In this document: positions 1-8,515 of the stretch, one piece after another
How the letters are laid out: the number at the start of each line of letters is the position of its first letter
Numbering within the stretch: position 1 is the first letter of the stretch
Assembly: GCA_963205315.1 (NCBI GenBank)
Contig: CAUJIO010000015.1
Location: forward strand, 62,001 to 126,000
Direction of reading: 5' to 3'
Origin: Pseudomonadota bacterium
GTDB taxonomy: Bacteria > Pseudomonadota > Alphaproteobacteria > Rhizobiales > Aestuariivirgaceae
Length of the DNA stretch: 64,000 bases
Made by a program: the position numbers and the translations under genes
Notes under the pieces: generated by a model
Told to the model about the DNA's origin: nothing
Databases searched by the model: none
The model's input: the letters and a program-made list of their open reading frames with translations, nothing else

Positions 1-313
1 CATCATGCGGAACGAATCGGGTTACGCCAGCTGCATTCACCAGCAGGTCGACACAGCCATATAGCTCCGCCACATTCCGGGCTGCGGCCGCCATAGCGAC
101 TGAATCGGTTACAGGCATGGCAATGGCTTGATGACGACCTTCCGGCAATTGGTTGACGATGCGGGCTGCCACGTCGGCCGATGAATTGTAGCCGACGACG
201 ACACGATAACCTTCCTCGGCCAGCGCAAGGCAGATGGCGGAGCCGATGCCGCCCGCACCTCCAGTTACGACAGCGGTTTTGGGAACAGCCGCGGCCATGC
301 CATTCTGACTCAT
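1..313 (-). CDS. Short-chain dehydrogenase/reductase, 3' part outside window
   Basis: This is an NAD(P)-dependent oxidoreductase of the classical SDR family, probably acting on a hydroxyl or keto group of the substrate handled by this operon. The first 104 residues are visible. They hold the nucleotide-binding motif TGGAGGIG at residues 17-24 and the NAAG motif near residue 94, both typical of classical SDRs. The catalytic Tyr-x-x-x-Lys lies beyond the window edge. The ATG at 313 overlaps the TGA of the upstream dehydrogenase gene as ATGA, which implies translational coupling in the LacI-controlled operon. The substrate cannot be told from sequence. Confidence 0.85.
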   Translation of the reverse strand, partial: MSQNGMAAAVPKTAVVTGGAGGIGSAICLALAEEGYRVVVGYNSSADVAARIVNQLPEGRHQAIAMPVTDSVAMAAAARNVAELYGCVDLLVNAAGVTRFVPHD

Positions 314-1257
314 GTATCGGATTGCGTATTCTTGTGCCGCAGCAGCGCCATGAGCCTCCGGTCACGCCAGGCGGAACGCTCCGGCAGTTGATCAATCGCC
401 AGCTTCTGGCGCCGCTCGGCTTCGACACGCCCTGCAAGATCCTCGTTCCAGGGCTTCGGATTGCTCCGCGCCTTCGCAATGCTGTGATAGAGTGGACCTA
501 GCCGTCGCGCATAGTCAGCAACACCACCCGGCGCATTGAGGTCGATGGTCTCGAAGGGACCCATGAAGCACCATCTGAAACCCAGCCCATGGGATACCGT
601 GAGGTCGATGTCCTCGACGCTGGCATAGCCTTCCTCGAAGAGCGCCCATGCCTCGTTCAGAAGCGCACCCTGCAGCCGGTTGAGGATGAAACCCTCGACC
701 TCACGGTTCACCACGATGGGCACCTGCCCAACCATGTTCATGAACCTGCGGGCCGCCGGCACGATGGCCGCATCCGTCCAGGGCGCCGGAACGAGTTCGA
801 CGAGAGGAATGAGGTGCGGCGGATTGACCGGATGCACGATCAGGAACCGCTCGCGGTTCGTCGCATGCTCGATGAAGGCGGAGGCGGGAATCCCCGAACT
901 CGAACTTCCCACCACCGCGCCCGTCTTCAGCAACGGGCCGATAGCATTGGCGATCTCCGTCTTGGTGTTCACCCGCTCGAAAACCGACTCCTGCACGTAG
1001 TCGGCATCGGCCACGGCTTCAGCAAGCGTCTCGACAACCCGCATGCGGCCTAACAGTTCCGCGACATTGTCGAGCAGCCCTGCGGCCTTCATATCGCCAA
1101 GGCTCGCCGAGAGGCGGCCGAGTGCGGCCGCCCGCGCTTCCATGCTGGCGTCATAAATCGTCACCGGCAGGCCGGCCCTGGAAAACACAATGGCCCAACC
1201 AAGGCCCACCAGCCCGGCACCCACCACCGCAACGCTGCGGACGCTGTTCTCCGCCAT
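310..1257 (-). CDS. 3-hydroxyacyl-CoA dehydrogenase-fold enzyme, lambda-crystallin / L-gulonate 3-dehydrogenase type
   Basis: The product is a cytoplasmic NAD-dependent dehydrogenase of 315 residues. The N-terminal Rossmann fold carries the G13-x-G15-x-x-G18 motif, and the catalytic HPVNPP motif follows with His142 and Glu154. The C-terminal helical domain (VEGFILNRLQ, then GLGFRWCFMGPFETIDLN) is characteristic of lambda-crystallin/L-gulonate 3-dehydrogenase (CRYL1) rather than of fatty-acid HADs, so a sugar acid or other hydroxy acid is the likelier substrate. I chose the ATG at 1257 because it overlaps the stop of the upstream gene (TGATG); an in-frame start at 1293 would run into that gene. 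Family membership is well supported; the substrate is an inference. Confidence 0.85.
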   Translation of the reverse strand: MAENSVRSVAVVGAGLVGLGWAIVFSRAGLPVTIYDASMEARAAALGRLSASLGDMKAAGLLDNVAELLGRMRVVETLAEAVADADYVQESVFERVNTKTEIANAIGPLLKTGAVVGSSSSGIPASAFIEHATNRERFLIVHPVNPPHLIPLVELVPAPWTDAAIVPAARRFMNMVGQVPIVVNREVEGFILNRLQGALLNEAWALFEEGYASVEDIDLTVSHGLGFRWCFMGPFETIDLNAPGGVADYARRLGPLYHSIAKARSNPKPWNEDLAGRVEAERRQKLAIDQLPERSAWRDRRLMALLRHKNTQSDT

Positions 1258-2144
1258 CACTTGACCCGCGACTTCTCGTTGTCGGCCAGGCATATCTCGG
1301 TGATGCGCAATCCGTCTTCGGTGATGCGCGATGGGAAGCGGTCCTTCAAGCGTTCCTCATGGATGGGAATGACGCGCTTCGAATCATACTGCACCGCCTT
1401 CATCATCTCCTCAGTCGCCATGACCAGGTTTTGCTGGCTTCCGACCGCGAGGCCAACGGGCACATACATCTGGTCGACATCGACGACGCCTCCTGGCCCG
1501 TCGATGTTCTCGAAGACATAGACGAGGTCTCCGGCCAGCACCCAGCCGTCCTTCGAGTCGGACTTACCGTCATTGCGCACATGCACCCACTGCGATGCGA
1601 AGGTATGACTGTCGAGGGCCACATGGAGGTCGACGCCGGGCAGGACGTCGCTGACATTGCCATTGATACACTTGAGGCGTTTGTCTCTTGCCAGCTCGAC
1701 GCCGCGGATGATGTCGCCGGGATCGACGGCCACCATCATCCAGCGTAGCCTGTCCGGCAGCGACATGGCCCACACCCATTTTGCGAGCTCCTGCTCCTGA
1801 ATGTGGAAGGTTGCATTGGGAAAATCCTCGACATTGCCGAAATGGTCGAAGTGAGCATGTGTGATAAAGACGTTCTGCACGTCCTCCGGCGTCAGTCCAA
1901 TACCCTGAAGCACGGTCCGGGGGTTGCGCCAGTTCTCGACTCCGAACTTATCCCCGAGGTGCTTGCCATAGGCCTTGTCATTGTAGCCCACGTCGACCAT
2001 GGCGACCTGGCCTTTGCCCTTGATCACCGCATAGCAATAGGGAAGCTTCAGGTAGCCCTGATTGTGTGCACCATAGAGGACGCCACTCTTATGGTACTTG
2101 CTGACATAGCAATACTCCAGAACCCAGATCGAATAGTCTGACAT
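1257..2144 (-). CDS. Metallo-beta-lactamase-fold hydrolase, AHL-lactonase-like
   Basis: This 295-residue protein has the complete dinuclear zinc set of the MBL superfamily: HAHFDH (His96, His98, Asp100, His101), His180, Asp206 and His262. The layout and length match the family annotated as N-acyl homoserine lactonases. In this catabolic operon a sugar lactone or another ester seems at least as likely as a quorum-sensing signal; that is inference. A strong GGGAGG ribosome binding site lies just before the ATG, inside the end of the upstream gene, with a two-base intergenic gap. No signal peptide is visible, so it should act in the cytoplasm. Confidence 0.85.
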   Translation of the reverse strand: MSDYSIWVLEYCYVSKYHKSGVLYGAHNQGYLKLPYCYAVIKGKGQVAMVDVGYNDKAYGKHLGDKFGVENWRNPRTVLQGIGLTPEDVQNVFITHAHFDHFGNVEDFPNATFHIQEQELAKWVWAMSLPDRLRWMMVAVDPGDIIRGVELARDKRLKCINGNVSDVLPGVDLHVALDSHTFASQWVHVRNDGKSDSKDGWVLAGDLVYVFENIDGPGGVVDVDQMYVPVGLAVGSQQNLVMATEEMMKAVQYDSKRVIPIHEERLKDRFPSRITEDGLRITEICLADNEKSRVK

Positions 2145-2146
2145 CG

Positions 2147-2710
2147 TTACCTCCCTCTATTCATTGTCATGACGGATGGCTGAGCGCCATTGCAGCTGCA
2201 GCAGGCCTGGCTAAAGTCGACCATGCTCCGACCGCGGCTGGGTTCAGCCATTCTCTGCAGTAGGTTGTAGGCCGTCTTTAGGCGCGTTAGCGCCGAGCCA
2301 ATCTCGAACGTGGTCGCTGTTTCGGCCGAAGAACGCAGCGCATTGATCGCTTGACCGATGTGCTCCGCGATCCCCGGGTAGGCCGCCACCGCAGCCGGAT
2401 TGCGGAGCTTCGGCTTCACCTCTTCGATGGCAGCGGAAACTTCGCGGAGCCTTTCGACTGCGGTCATCAGCGTCGGCGCTTCCACAATTTCCCGCCTCGC
2501 ACTCACTTCCGCCAGCAGCAGCAGCCCGGCGACCTGGCCGATCAGACGCTTCAGCTCATCGAACGGCCGGCGAAGCCTCGCGTCGTCCTCCTCGTAGAGC
2601 GGAGAGAGGTCTTCACCGGGCAGTGCCGCAGCCTCCGGGCGGATCGCCTCGCAGTCCGGACGGTGCAGAGTGATGAACCGGTCCAGCAATTTCAACCCTG
2701 GTTCCTTCAT
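2147..2710 (-). CDS. Hypothetical helical protein in LacI operon
   Basis: I do not recognise this 187-residue protein. It is predicted by eye to be mostly alpha-helical, with no signal peptide or membrane segment, and ends in a short Cys-rich tail (CCSC near residue 169). Its ATG overlaps the stop of the lacI-type gene as ATGA, and it ends two bases before the metallo-hydrolase gene, so it is a genuine operon member rather than a chance reading frame. It could be a small accessory or structural partner of the pathway enzymes, but nothing in the sequence gives a function. Confidence 0.6.
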   Translation of the reverse strand: MKEPGLKLLDRFITLHRPDCEAIRPEAAALPGEDLSPLYEEDDARLRRPFDELKRLIGQVAGLLLLAEVSARREIVEAPTLMTAVERLREVSAAIEEVKPKLRNPAAVAAYPGIAEHIGQAINALRSSAETATTFEIGSALTRLKTAYNLLQRMAEPSRGRSMVDFSQACCSCNGAQPSVMTMNRGR

Positions 2711-3747
2711 GCATTCACTCCTCTCGTCGTCGTTTCGCGTTCGATGAGCTCACCCGGGATACGCTCAATCCGCGGTTTCAAGGCCTTGCCCTGGCAGAGC
2801 TTCTTGACGAGATCGATCGTGAAGGCGCACATCTTCTCGACAGGCTGCCTCACGGTTGTCAGTGCATGGGAGGGCCATGAGGCCATCGAAATTCCATCGA
2901 ATCCCACGACCGATATGTCGCCGGGGATAGCGATGTCGTACTCCCGGCGCAGGCAGTCCATGAGGCCGATCGCCAAAATGTCGTTGGCGCAGAATATCGC
3001 GTCGGGCGGTTGCGGGTCATTCATCAGGACATGTGCCGCCTGATATCCACCGTCATAAGAAAAATATCCGGCATCGAACCTGCGGGGGGCCGGAATTCCC
3101 CGCTCGACGCACCGCGAAGAGAAGCCCTCCCAGCGGTCGATGTTGGTGGATGTATCGGCGCGGCCAGCGACGAAGGCGAGCTTGCGGTGGCCAAGGCCGA
3201 TCAGATGGTCCGCGACCAGAATTCCGCCGCCGACATTGTCGCATGTGACGCCGAGCGCGCGCGCATCGGCGGGGCGGCGGTTGAAGAACACAACGGGCGT
3301 CCCCGCATTCCGGCAGGCCTCGATCGCCTCCGACGACAGCACGGCAGCGAGAACGACAACCACGTCCGGCTGGTAAGACAGGAGCAGCCGCAGTTGATCG
3401 TCGGCATCCTCGGAGGAATCCGCCACTGTCAGCATGACCTTGAGGTCGATCGACTGAAGGCCGGCCGTGAGCTTGGTGAGAACTTCGGGATAGAACGGGT
3501 TGGTGATGTCCGTGACGAAGATGCCGACGATGCCTGTGCTCTTGGTGATCAGGCTGCGCGCCATCGGGTTTGGCGCATAGCCTAACTCTGCGGCCCGCTT
3601 CAAGATCGCGTCCCGTGTGGCGGGCGCGATGACTGCATCTTTGTCGAAGGCGCGCGACACCGTCGATGTGGATAGACCGAGGTCTTCCGCCAAGTCCAGC
3701 AGGGTGACGCGCCTCTTCCTTTGCCGCCGTTCGGTCAGTGTCGCCAT
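2707..3747 (-). CDS. LacI-family transcriptional regulator
   Basis: A DNA-binding repressor with a sugar-binding-protein-like effector domain. The N-terminal helix-turn-helix and hinge (VTLLDLAEDLGLSTSTVSRA, starting at about residue 14) are classic LacI/GalR, followed by a periplasmic-binding-protein fold of about 270 residues. I start it at the second in-frame ATG (3747), because the first (3765) adds six residues not typical of the family. It lies inside the operon it probably controls. The two perfect palindromes at 6434-6447 and 10093-10106 have the usual LacI-family operator form with a central CG, so I assign them to this protein by inference. The effector is presumably a sugar or sugar acid. 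Confidence 0.9.
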   Translation of the reverse strand: MATLTERRQRKRRVTLLDLAEDLGLSTSTVSRAFDKDAVIAPATRDAILKRAAELGYAPNPMARSLITKSTGIVGIFVTDITNPFYPEVLTKLTAGLQSIDLKVMLTVADSSEDADDQLRLLLSYQPDVVVVLAAVLSSEAIEACRNAGTPVVFFNRRPADARALGVTCDNVGGGILVADHLIGLGHRKLAFVAGRADTSTNIDRWEGFSSRCVERGIPAPRRFDAGYFSYDGGYQAAHVLMNDPQPPDAIFCANDILAIGLMDCLRREYDIAIPGDISVVGFDGISMASWPSHALTTVRQPVEKMCAFTIDLVKKLCQGKALKPRIERIPGELIERETTTRGVNA

Positions 3748-3823
3748 GTCACCACGTCTCCCCAAGATTCAGATGACAACCCATGGTAGTGAATCACTGC
3801 ACCATTCTCAATCCTGTGTCGGC

Positions 3824-5131
3824 CTATTGCGCGGCCGTCGCATAGGGGATGTTCCTCCTGCCATAGCGCCTGACCCGTATGTTCGCCTGCTCGGCATGGC
3901 CCACGAAGCCTTCCAGCATGCAAAGCCTCGAGCAGTAGGCACCGATCATCGCGGAGGCTTCGTCCGTCAACACGCGCTGGTAGGTGCAGGTCTTCAGGAA
4001 CTTGCCGACCCACAAGCCGCCGGTGTAGCGGGCTGCCTTCTTGGTGGGCAGCGTGTGGTTGGTCCCGATCACCTTGTCACCGAAGCTCACATTGGTGCGG
4101 GGCCCCAGGAACAGCGCGCCGTAATTTGTCATGTTGTTGAGGAAGTAGTCGGGATCGGACGTCATGACCTGGACGTGCTCTGAGGCGATCTCGTCGGCAA
4201 CTTTCAACATCTCCTCGACGGAGTCGCAGACGATCACCTCGCCGTAGTCGCGCCAAGCCTGGGCAGCGATTCCCGCGGTGGGCAGGATCTTCAGGAGCCG
4301 CTCGATCTCCATCATGGTGCTCTGCGCCAGCTTCTCCGAATTCGTGAGCAGGATGGCCGGCGAGTTGGGACCGTGCTCCGCTTGCCCCAGGAGGTCAGTG
4401 GCGCACATCTCGCCATCGACGGTATCATCGGCAATCACCAGCGTCTCCGTCGGTCCCGCGAAAAGGTCGATGCCGACGCGGCCATAGAGTTGTCGCTTGG
4501 CTTCCGCAACATAGGCATTGCCGGGTCCGACGAGCATGTCCACCGCGCGGATGGACTGGGTGCCGATGCCCATCGCTGCAATGGCCTGGACGCCGCCCAG
4601 AGCGTAGATGACATCGGCTCCAGCGAGATGTTGGGCCGCCACGATGGCCGGTGCGGGCTTGCCCTCGAAGGGCGGCGCACAGGTGGCAACGAACGGCACG
4701 CCCGCCACCTTGGCAGTCACCACCGACATGTGTGCTGAGGCCAGCAGCGGATATTTTCCGCCGGGCACGTAGCAACCCACCGAGTTCACGGGAATGTTCT
4801 TGTGGCCGAGGATGACGCCGGGCAGCGTCTCCACCTCGATGTCCTTCAGCGCGTCCCTCTGGTGCTGCGCGAAGTTGCGGACCTGCGCCTGCGCAAACTT
4901 GATGTCCTCGATATCGCGCGCCGAGAGCTGCGCAAGGCAGTCGCGTATCTCCTTGTCGGTCAGGCGGTAGTCGGTCCTGTCCCATTTGTCGAACCTGATC
5001 GACATCTCACGGACAGCCTCATCTCCCCTGGCCTTGACGTCCGCGAGCAGGCTCTCCACGACACCGCGCACCTTGACGTCGGCATCTTCCTTATCAGCAA
5101 GGGCGATAGATTTCTTCAGCCAGCGGGCCAT
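3824..5131 (-). CDS. Histidinol dehydrogenase-family enzyme (catabolic paralogue)
   Basis: A zinc- and NAD-dependent alcohol dehydrogenase of the HisD fold, 435 residues from the ATG at 5131. The zinc ligands of true histidinol dehydrogenase are all recognisable (Gln250, His253, Asp352, His412), as is the catalytic pair Glu318-His319 in SEHVQVM. It is not among histidine genes. Paralogues of this type are known to oxidise other alcohols, such as 2,3-dihydroxypropane-1-sulfonate (HpsN), so I expect a two-step oxidation of a terminal alcohol in the pathway of this operon. The specific substrate is not determined by the sequence. An upstream ATG at 5155 is possible but less likely. Confidence 0.85.
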   Translation of the reverse strand: MARWLKKSIALADKEDADVKVRGVVESLLADVKARGDEAVREMSIRFDKWDRTDYRLTDKEIRDCLAQLSARDIEDIKFAQAQVRNFAQHQRDALKDIEVETLPGVILGHKNIPVNSVGCYVPGGKYPLLASAHMSVVTAKVAGVPFVATCAPPFEGKPAPAIVAAQHLAGADVIYALGGVQAIAAMGIGTQSIRAVDMLVGPGNAYVAEAKRQLYGRVGIDLFAGPTETLVIADDTVDGEMCATDLLGQAEHGPNSPAILLTNSEKLAQSTMMEIERLLKILPTAGIAAQAWRDYGEVIVCDSVEEMLKVADEIASEHVQVMTSDPDYFLNNMTNYGALFLGPRTNVSFGDKVIGTNHTLPTKKAARYTGGLWVGKFLKTCTYQRVLTDEASAMIGAYCSRLCMLEGFVGHAEQANIRVRRYGRRNIPYATAAQ

Positions 5132-5158
5132 CTCAAGTCCTCTCCAACGGATCAATGA

Positions 5159-5182
5159 GGGGGACGGCGATTGCCGTCCCCC
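5159..5182 (-). promoter_or_regulatory. Intercistronic stem-loop after binding-protein gene
   Basis: A perfect 10-bp inverted repeat (5159-5168 with 5173-5182) with a 4-base loop lies between the binding-protein stop and the dehydrogenase start. There is no U-tract, so it is more likely to protect the upstream mRNA or weaken read-through than to terminate fully. Confidence 0.7.
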
Positions 5183-5192
5183 GATGCTAAGG

Positions 5193-6398
5193 TTACGGCT
5201 GGACCGTCGGCTGCACCTTGGTCAGATGGTAGAGATCCGCAGGGGCCTCGCAATCTTCGCAATTGATGCCGGGCTCATTCTCGCCCTGCTTCACCTCGGC
5301 CGGGAGCGGCTGGATCGTGGCGCCGGGCGTCGGCTTTCCGTCAAGCGCCGAGGCGAGGCTGAGCTCGGGCAGGAGCTCGGGGTTGAACACCTCGGTCACG
5401 AAGGAGCTCGGCACCTTGCCATCCGGGAAGACATTGCAGCCGTTCTCGATCTTGTCGCCGTCGCAGACCTTGACCTCGTCAGCCGGCACCCACGGGAGCG
5501 GATACTCGATGTTCATCGGCTTCAGCTCGCGCTTCTTCTGCAGGATTTCCATGAGGAGCTTGAACGCATATCCGGCCTGGGCGGGAGGCGAACCGGCCGA
5601 GACGCCCTTCAGCCCATCCTTGAGCGCAAGGCGGAACCCGTTGGAGTTCTCGCCCGTCATCGGAACGAGCGGCTTTCCGGCATCCTTCAGGGCCTGGATC
5701 GCTCCGTATTCGCCGGCCTGGGCCCAAATGCCGTTCACAACCGGGTGGGCAGCGAGCGCCTTGGCCGTTTCCTGCTGGGTCGTGCGGTCATCCCAGTAGG
5801 AATAATATTCCGCGACAACCTCGATGCCGGGATACTTCTTAAACACGCTCATCGCGCCGTCGGTGTGACGTTGATCGACGGAGTTCCCGGGAACGCCACG
5901 GCTCAGGAAGATCTTGCCCTTGCCGCCCAGTTCATTCACTAGGGCCTGCGCAGTGTTCTCGCCGAAGCCCGAGGTCAGGTAGCTGACGTTGTAGGCACAG
6001 GGCTCGGTCACAGTCGCGTCGTACATGAAGAACAGCACGCCGGCCTCGCAGCCCTTCTTGATGGTGCGGTTCAGTGCGGTCGATGAGATCGGGAAGCTGA
6101 CGATGCCGTCGGCACCGTCCTCGATCATGCTCTCATAGGCAGCGATCTGAGCCTGCGGGTCGGTTCCCGAAATGACTTCCTTGAGCTCGACCATCTTGTC
6201 ATAGGGCGCTGTCTGGGCGAGCGCCTTGACGATGTTGGCCGCTTCCGACTGCCAGGCGTTGCCGCTGTAGCTCATCGCCAGGTAGATCTTGAATTTCTTG
6301 TCCTCTGCGGACGCCGTTCCGGCAGCGAGGCCAGCCAGCGTGGCCGCCCCGAGGAGCGCGGCTGCTGCGCCTCTCACCAGTGACTTCAGGTTCGTCAT
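5193..6398 (-). CDS. Sugar ABC transporter periplasmic binding protein
   Basis: This 401-residue protein delivers a sugar-like ligand to the two permeases upstream. It has an N-terminal signal peptide with hydrophobic core about residues 8-25 and cleavage after TASA, then a type-1 periplasmic binding fold (Peripla_BP_4 type, as in ribose and rhizopine binding proteins). I prefer the ATG at 6398: it is nine bases after a GGAGG site, whereas the in-frame ATG at 6404 is too close to it. It has its own operator/promoter region upstream and is followed by a stem-loop, an arrangement that raises binding-protein level over the membrane components. The ligand is unknown. Confidence 0.92.
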   Translation of the reverse strand: MTNLKSLVRGAAAALLGAATLAGLAAGTASAEDKKFKIYLAMSYSGNAWQSEAANIVKALAQTAPYDKMVELKEVISGTDPQAQIAAYESMIEDGADGIVSFPISSTALNRTIKKGCEAGVLFFMYDATVTEPCAYNVSYLTSGFGENTAQALVNELGGKGKIFLSRGVPGNSVDQRHTDGAMSVFKKYPGIEVVAEYYSYWDDRTTQQETAKALAAHPVVNGIWAQAGEYGAIQALKDAGKPLVPMTGENSNGFRLALKDGLKGVSAGSPPAQAGYAFKLLMEILQKKRELKPMNIEYPLPWVPADEVKVCDGDKIENGCNVFPDGKVPSSFVTEVFNPELLPELSLASALDGKPTPGATIQPLPAEVKQGENEPGINCEDCEAPADLYHLTKVQPTVQP

Positions 6399-6433
6399 TT
6401 CCATTTTCCTCCGTTACAGGACCACATTTCCAG

Positions 6434-6447
6434 TGGGAACGTTCCCA
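6434..6447. promoter_or_regulatory. Probable LacI-family operator O2
   Basis: A perfect 14-bp palindrome, TGGGAACGTTCCCA, 36 bases upstream of the binding-protein start. The identical sequence occurs only once more in the window, upstream of the ATPase gene of the same operon. Perfect symmetry around a central CG is typical of LacI/GalR-family sites. Confidence 0.8.
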
Positions 6448-6486
6448 TTTTCAGGGTGCCATTCCCGTGCAAATAGCGTTTGTGGC

Positions 6487-7497
6487 TTAACGCCTTGCTG
6501 GACCTCCCAACAAACTCATGAATGTCTCGTTCAGCAGAAGCAGCGCGGCAATGATGATGCTTCCCTCGATCACCGTGCGCCAGCCCTGTTCGATTCCAAG
6601 TGCCGATATCACGGTTCCAAGTGTGGTCAGCAGAACCGCACCGCCCACCGTCCCGATATAGCTGCCGCGCCCTCCCAGGATCGACGAGCCACCGATGACC
6701 ACTGCCGCGATGCTGGGCAGCAGGTAGGAATCACCCATGCGCAGCGTGGCGCCATTGGCATAGCCGACCAGCATCATGCCCGCGAAGCCGGCGCACACAC
6801 TGCTGATGACATAGGCCGCAACGACAGGAAGGCTAACCGAAAGGCCTGCCACCCGCGCGGCGCTGACATTGGTTCCAACCGCCTGAAGCCGCCTCCCGAA
6901 ACTCGTCCACCCCTGCAGCACGGCACCGCACACCACGAACAGCCCTACGAAGATCAGTATGGTGGGCATGCCTGCCACCTCGGACTTCATCAGCCACGTG
7001 AACAGGTCCGGCGTGACGCCGCGAGGCGTGCCGCTGGTGTATCCCAGCGCCGAGGACGCAACGATGATGCCGGTCGCCATTGTCATGATGAAGGGGGGCA
7101 CCTTGAGCCAAAGCGTGCCGAGCGCATTGACGAGGCCGACGCCCGCGCACAATGCCAGCGCGGCGAGGATCATCAGGATCTGCGGATAGCCCGACCCGCT
7201 CCACGCCGTCACCATCACGCCCCCCAGCATGATCACCGATGCGATGGACAGGTCGAGTCCGCCGATGAGGATCACCAGGCCTTGGCCGAAGGCCACGACA
7301 ACGAGGAACGAGGCAAGGGTGAGGATGGTGTAGACCTGACTCCACGATCCGAGCGCCGGGCTGATGAATCCAGAGGCGATGACCAGGATGATCGATATCA
7401 CGAAAGTCATGGCGACAGCGAGCGTCTCGCTCCGGAACCGCGCCGAGGAGCGAGTGTCGGCAGGGACGGCCTTGCGGGAGGCGGAGGTCTCGGTCAT
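6487..7497 (-). CDS. Sugar ABC transporter permease (RbsC type)
   Basis: An inner-membrane permease of the BPD_transp_2 (RbsC/AraH) family, 336 residues, with about nine hydrophobic segments after a short cytoplasmic N-terminus. The family motif GLDLSIASVIMLGG lies near residues 81-94, and GGSSILGGRGS marks the ATPase-contact region near residues 274-284. It starts one base after the stop of the neighbouring permease gene. The two permeases differ in sequence and probably form a heterodimer that works with the adjacent double-domain ATPase and the binding protein downstream. Confidence 0.92.
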   Translation of the reverse strand: MTETSASRKAVPADTRSSARFRSETLAVAMTFVISIILVIASGFISPALGSWSQVYTILTLASFLVVVAFGQGLVILIGGLDLSIASVIMLGGVMVTAWSGSGYPQILMILAALALCAGVGLVNALGTLWLKVPPFIMTMATGIIVASSALGYTSGTPRGVTPDLFTWLMKSEVAGMPTILIFVGLFVVCGAVLQGWTSFGRRLQAVGTNVSAARVAGLSVSLPVVAAYVISSVCAGFAGMMLVGYANGATLRMGDSYLLPSIAAVVIGGSSILGGRGSYIGTVGGAVLLTTLGTVISALGIEQGWRTVIEGSIIIAALLLLNETFMSLLGGPARR

Positions 7498-7498
7498 G

Positions 7499-8515
7499 TC
7501 ATGCCCCCCGCGAACCCAACTTCGAAATGAGTCCGCTGAACACGATCGCGGCGATCAGAACGGTACCCTGGAAAATGCCCGTGTAGAAGGACGACACACC
7601 GCCGGAGAACAGCACCTTCTGCAGCAGCATCAGCGTCGCGGCGCCAATGATTGCACCGACCGGGCTGCCGCGCCCGCCCGCAAAGGACACGCCGCCGAGG
7701 GAAACTGCAGCGAAGCTGAGCATCAGGAATGGCGTACCGGCATTGGGATTTCCCGTCGCCGTCTGGGCGCTCAGCATGAAGCCAGCAAGGCCATAAAGCA
7801 GTCCTGCAGCAATGAAGGTCTTCATGCGAACGGTCTGGACGGGGACACCTGACAGGGCAGCAGCCCCCTCGTCCTCGCCCACGGCATAAAGCCCCACCAC
7901 GCTGTCGGTGCGGCGCGCGATGAGCCAGAGCACCACGACCGCCAGAACCACCAGTCCGGCAACCGGAACATATCCGAACAGGCGGTCCGTCAGTTCGTCG
8001 GCGAGCCAGTCCGCCACGCTGCCCTTCGGGGCATCGAGGATGACCAGCGCCAGGCCTTGCGTGATGATCATGGTGCCGAGCGTTGCAGCGATCGACTGCA
8101 TCCTCAACTTGACGACGAGAAGGCCGTTCACGAAGCCGACGATCCCGCCCACCGCAAGCGCCATCGCCAGCGCCGCGAGTGCGCCGAGCGGGCCCTTGAT
8201 GGGATAAGCAGCGATCAAAACGTTCGTCAGTGACACCACGCCCGCCACTGAAAGATCGAAGCCCTTGGAAATCACGACGAGAGCCTGCCCCGCCGAGGCA
8301 ATGGCCAGAGGTGCTGCGTTGTTCACCAGATTGGTGACACTGTTGATATTGAGAGCCTTGGACTGCAGCGACGCGTTGACGACGAAAAGGATGACGTAGA
8401 GCACGGCGACGATGAAGGTGCCGTTCCGCAGCAGGCCTGCAACGGCCCCACCGCCCTTGCGACCCACGGATGCGGCGCGCGTTCCGGCCGTCCCTTTGGT
8501 CACGGAAAACGTCAT
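7499..8515 (-). CDS. Sugar ABC transporter permease (RbsC type)
   Basis: The second permease, 338 residues, of the same RbsC/AraH family: multiple membrane segments, FDLSVAGVVSLTN in the family's signature position and GGVSFAGGRGS near residues 274-284. Its ATG overlaps the ATPase stop (ATGA at 8512-8515), so the two are translated in a coupled way. It pairs with the permease encoded next to it in the importer for the unknown sugar-like substrate of this operon. Confidence 0.92.
   Translation of the reverse strand: MTFSVTKGTAGTRAASVGRKGGGAVAGLLRNGTFIVAVLYVILFVVNASLQSKALNINSVTNLVNNAAPLAIASAGQALVVISKGFDLSVAGVVSLTNVLIAAYPIKGPLGALAALAMALAVGGIVGFVNGLLVVKLRMQSIAATLGTMIITQGLALVILDAPKGSVADWLADELTDRLFGYVPVAGLVVLAVVVLWLIARRTDSVVGLYAVGEDEGAAALSGVPVQTVRMKTFIAAGLLYGLAGFMLSAQTATGNPNAGTPFLMLSFAAVSLGGVSFAGGRGSPVGAIIGAATLMLLQKVLFSGGVSSFYTGIFQGTVLIAAIVFSGLISKLGSRGA

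Noticed and set aside
1257-2144. Quorum-quenching lactonase as the firm function of the MBL protein
   Set aside because: The motif set fits the family, but operon context points to catabolism, so only the fold and hydrolase class are reported.
6289-7530. Plus-strand open frame opposite the RbsC-type permease
   Set aside because: Rich in His/Arg/Gln with no domain; the membrane protein on the minus strand is unambiguous.
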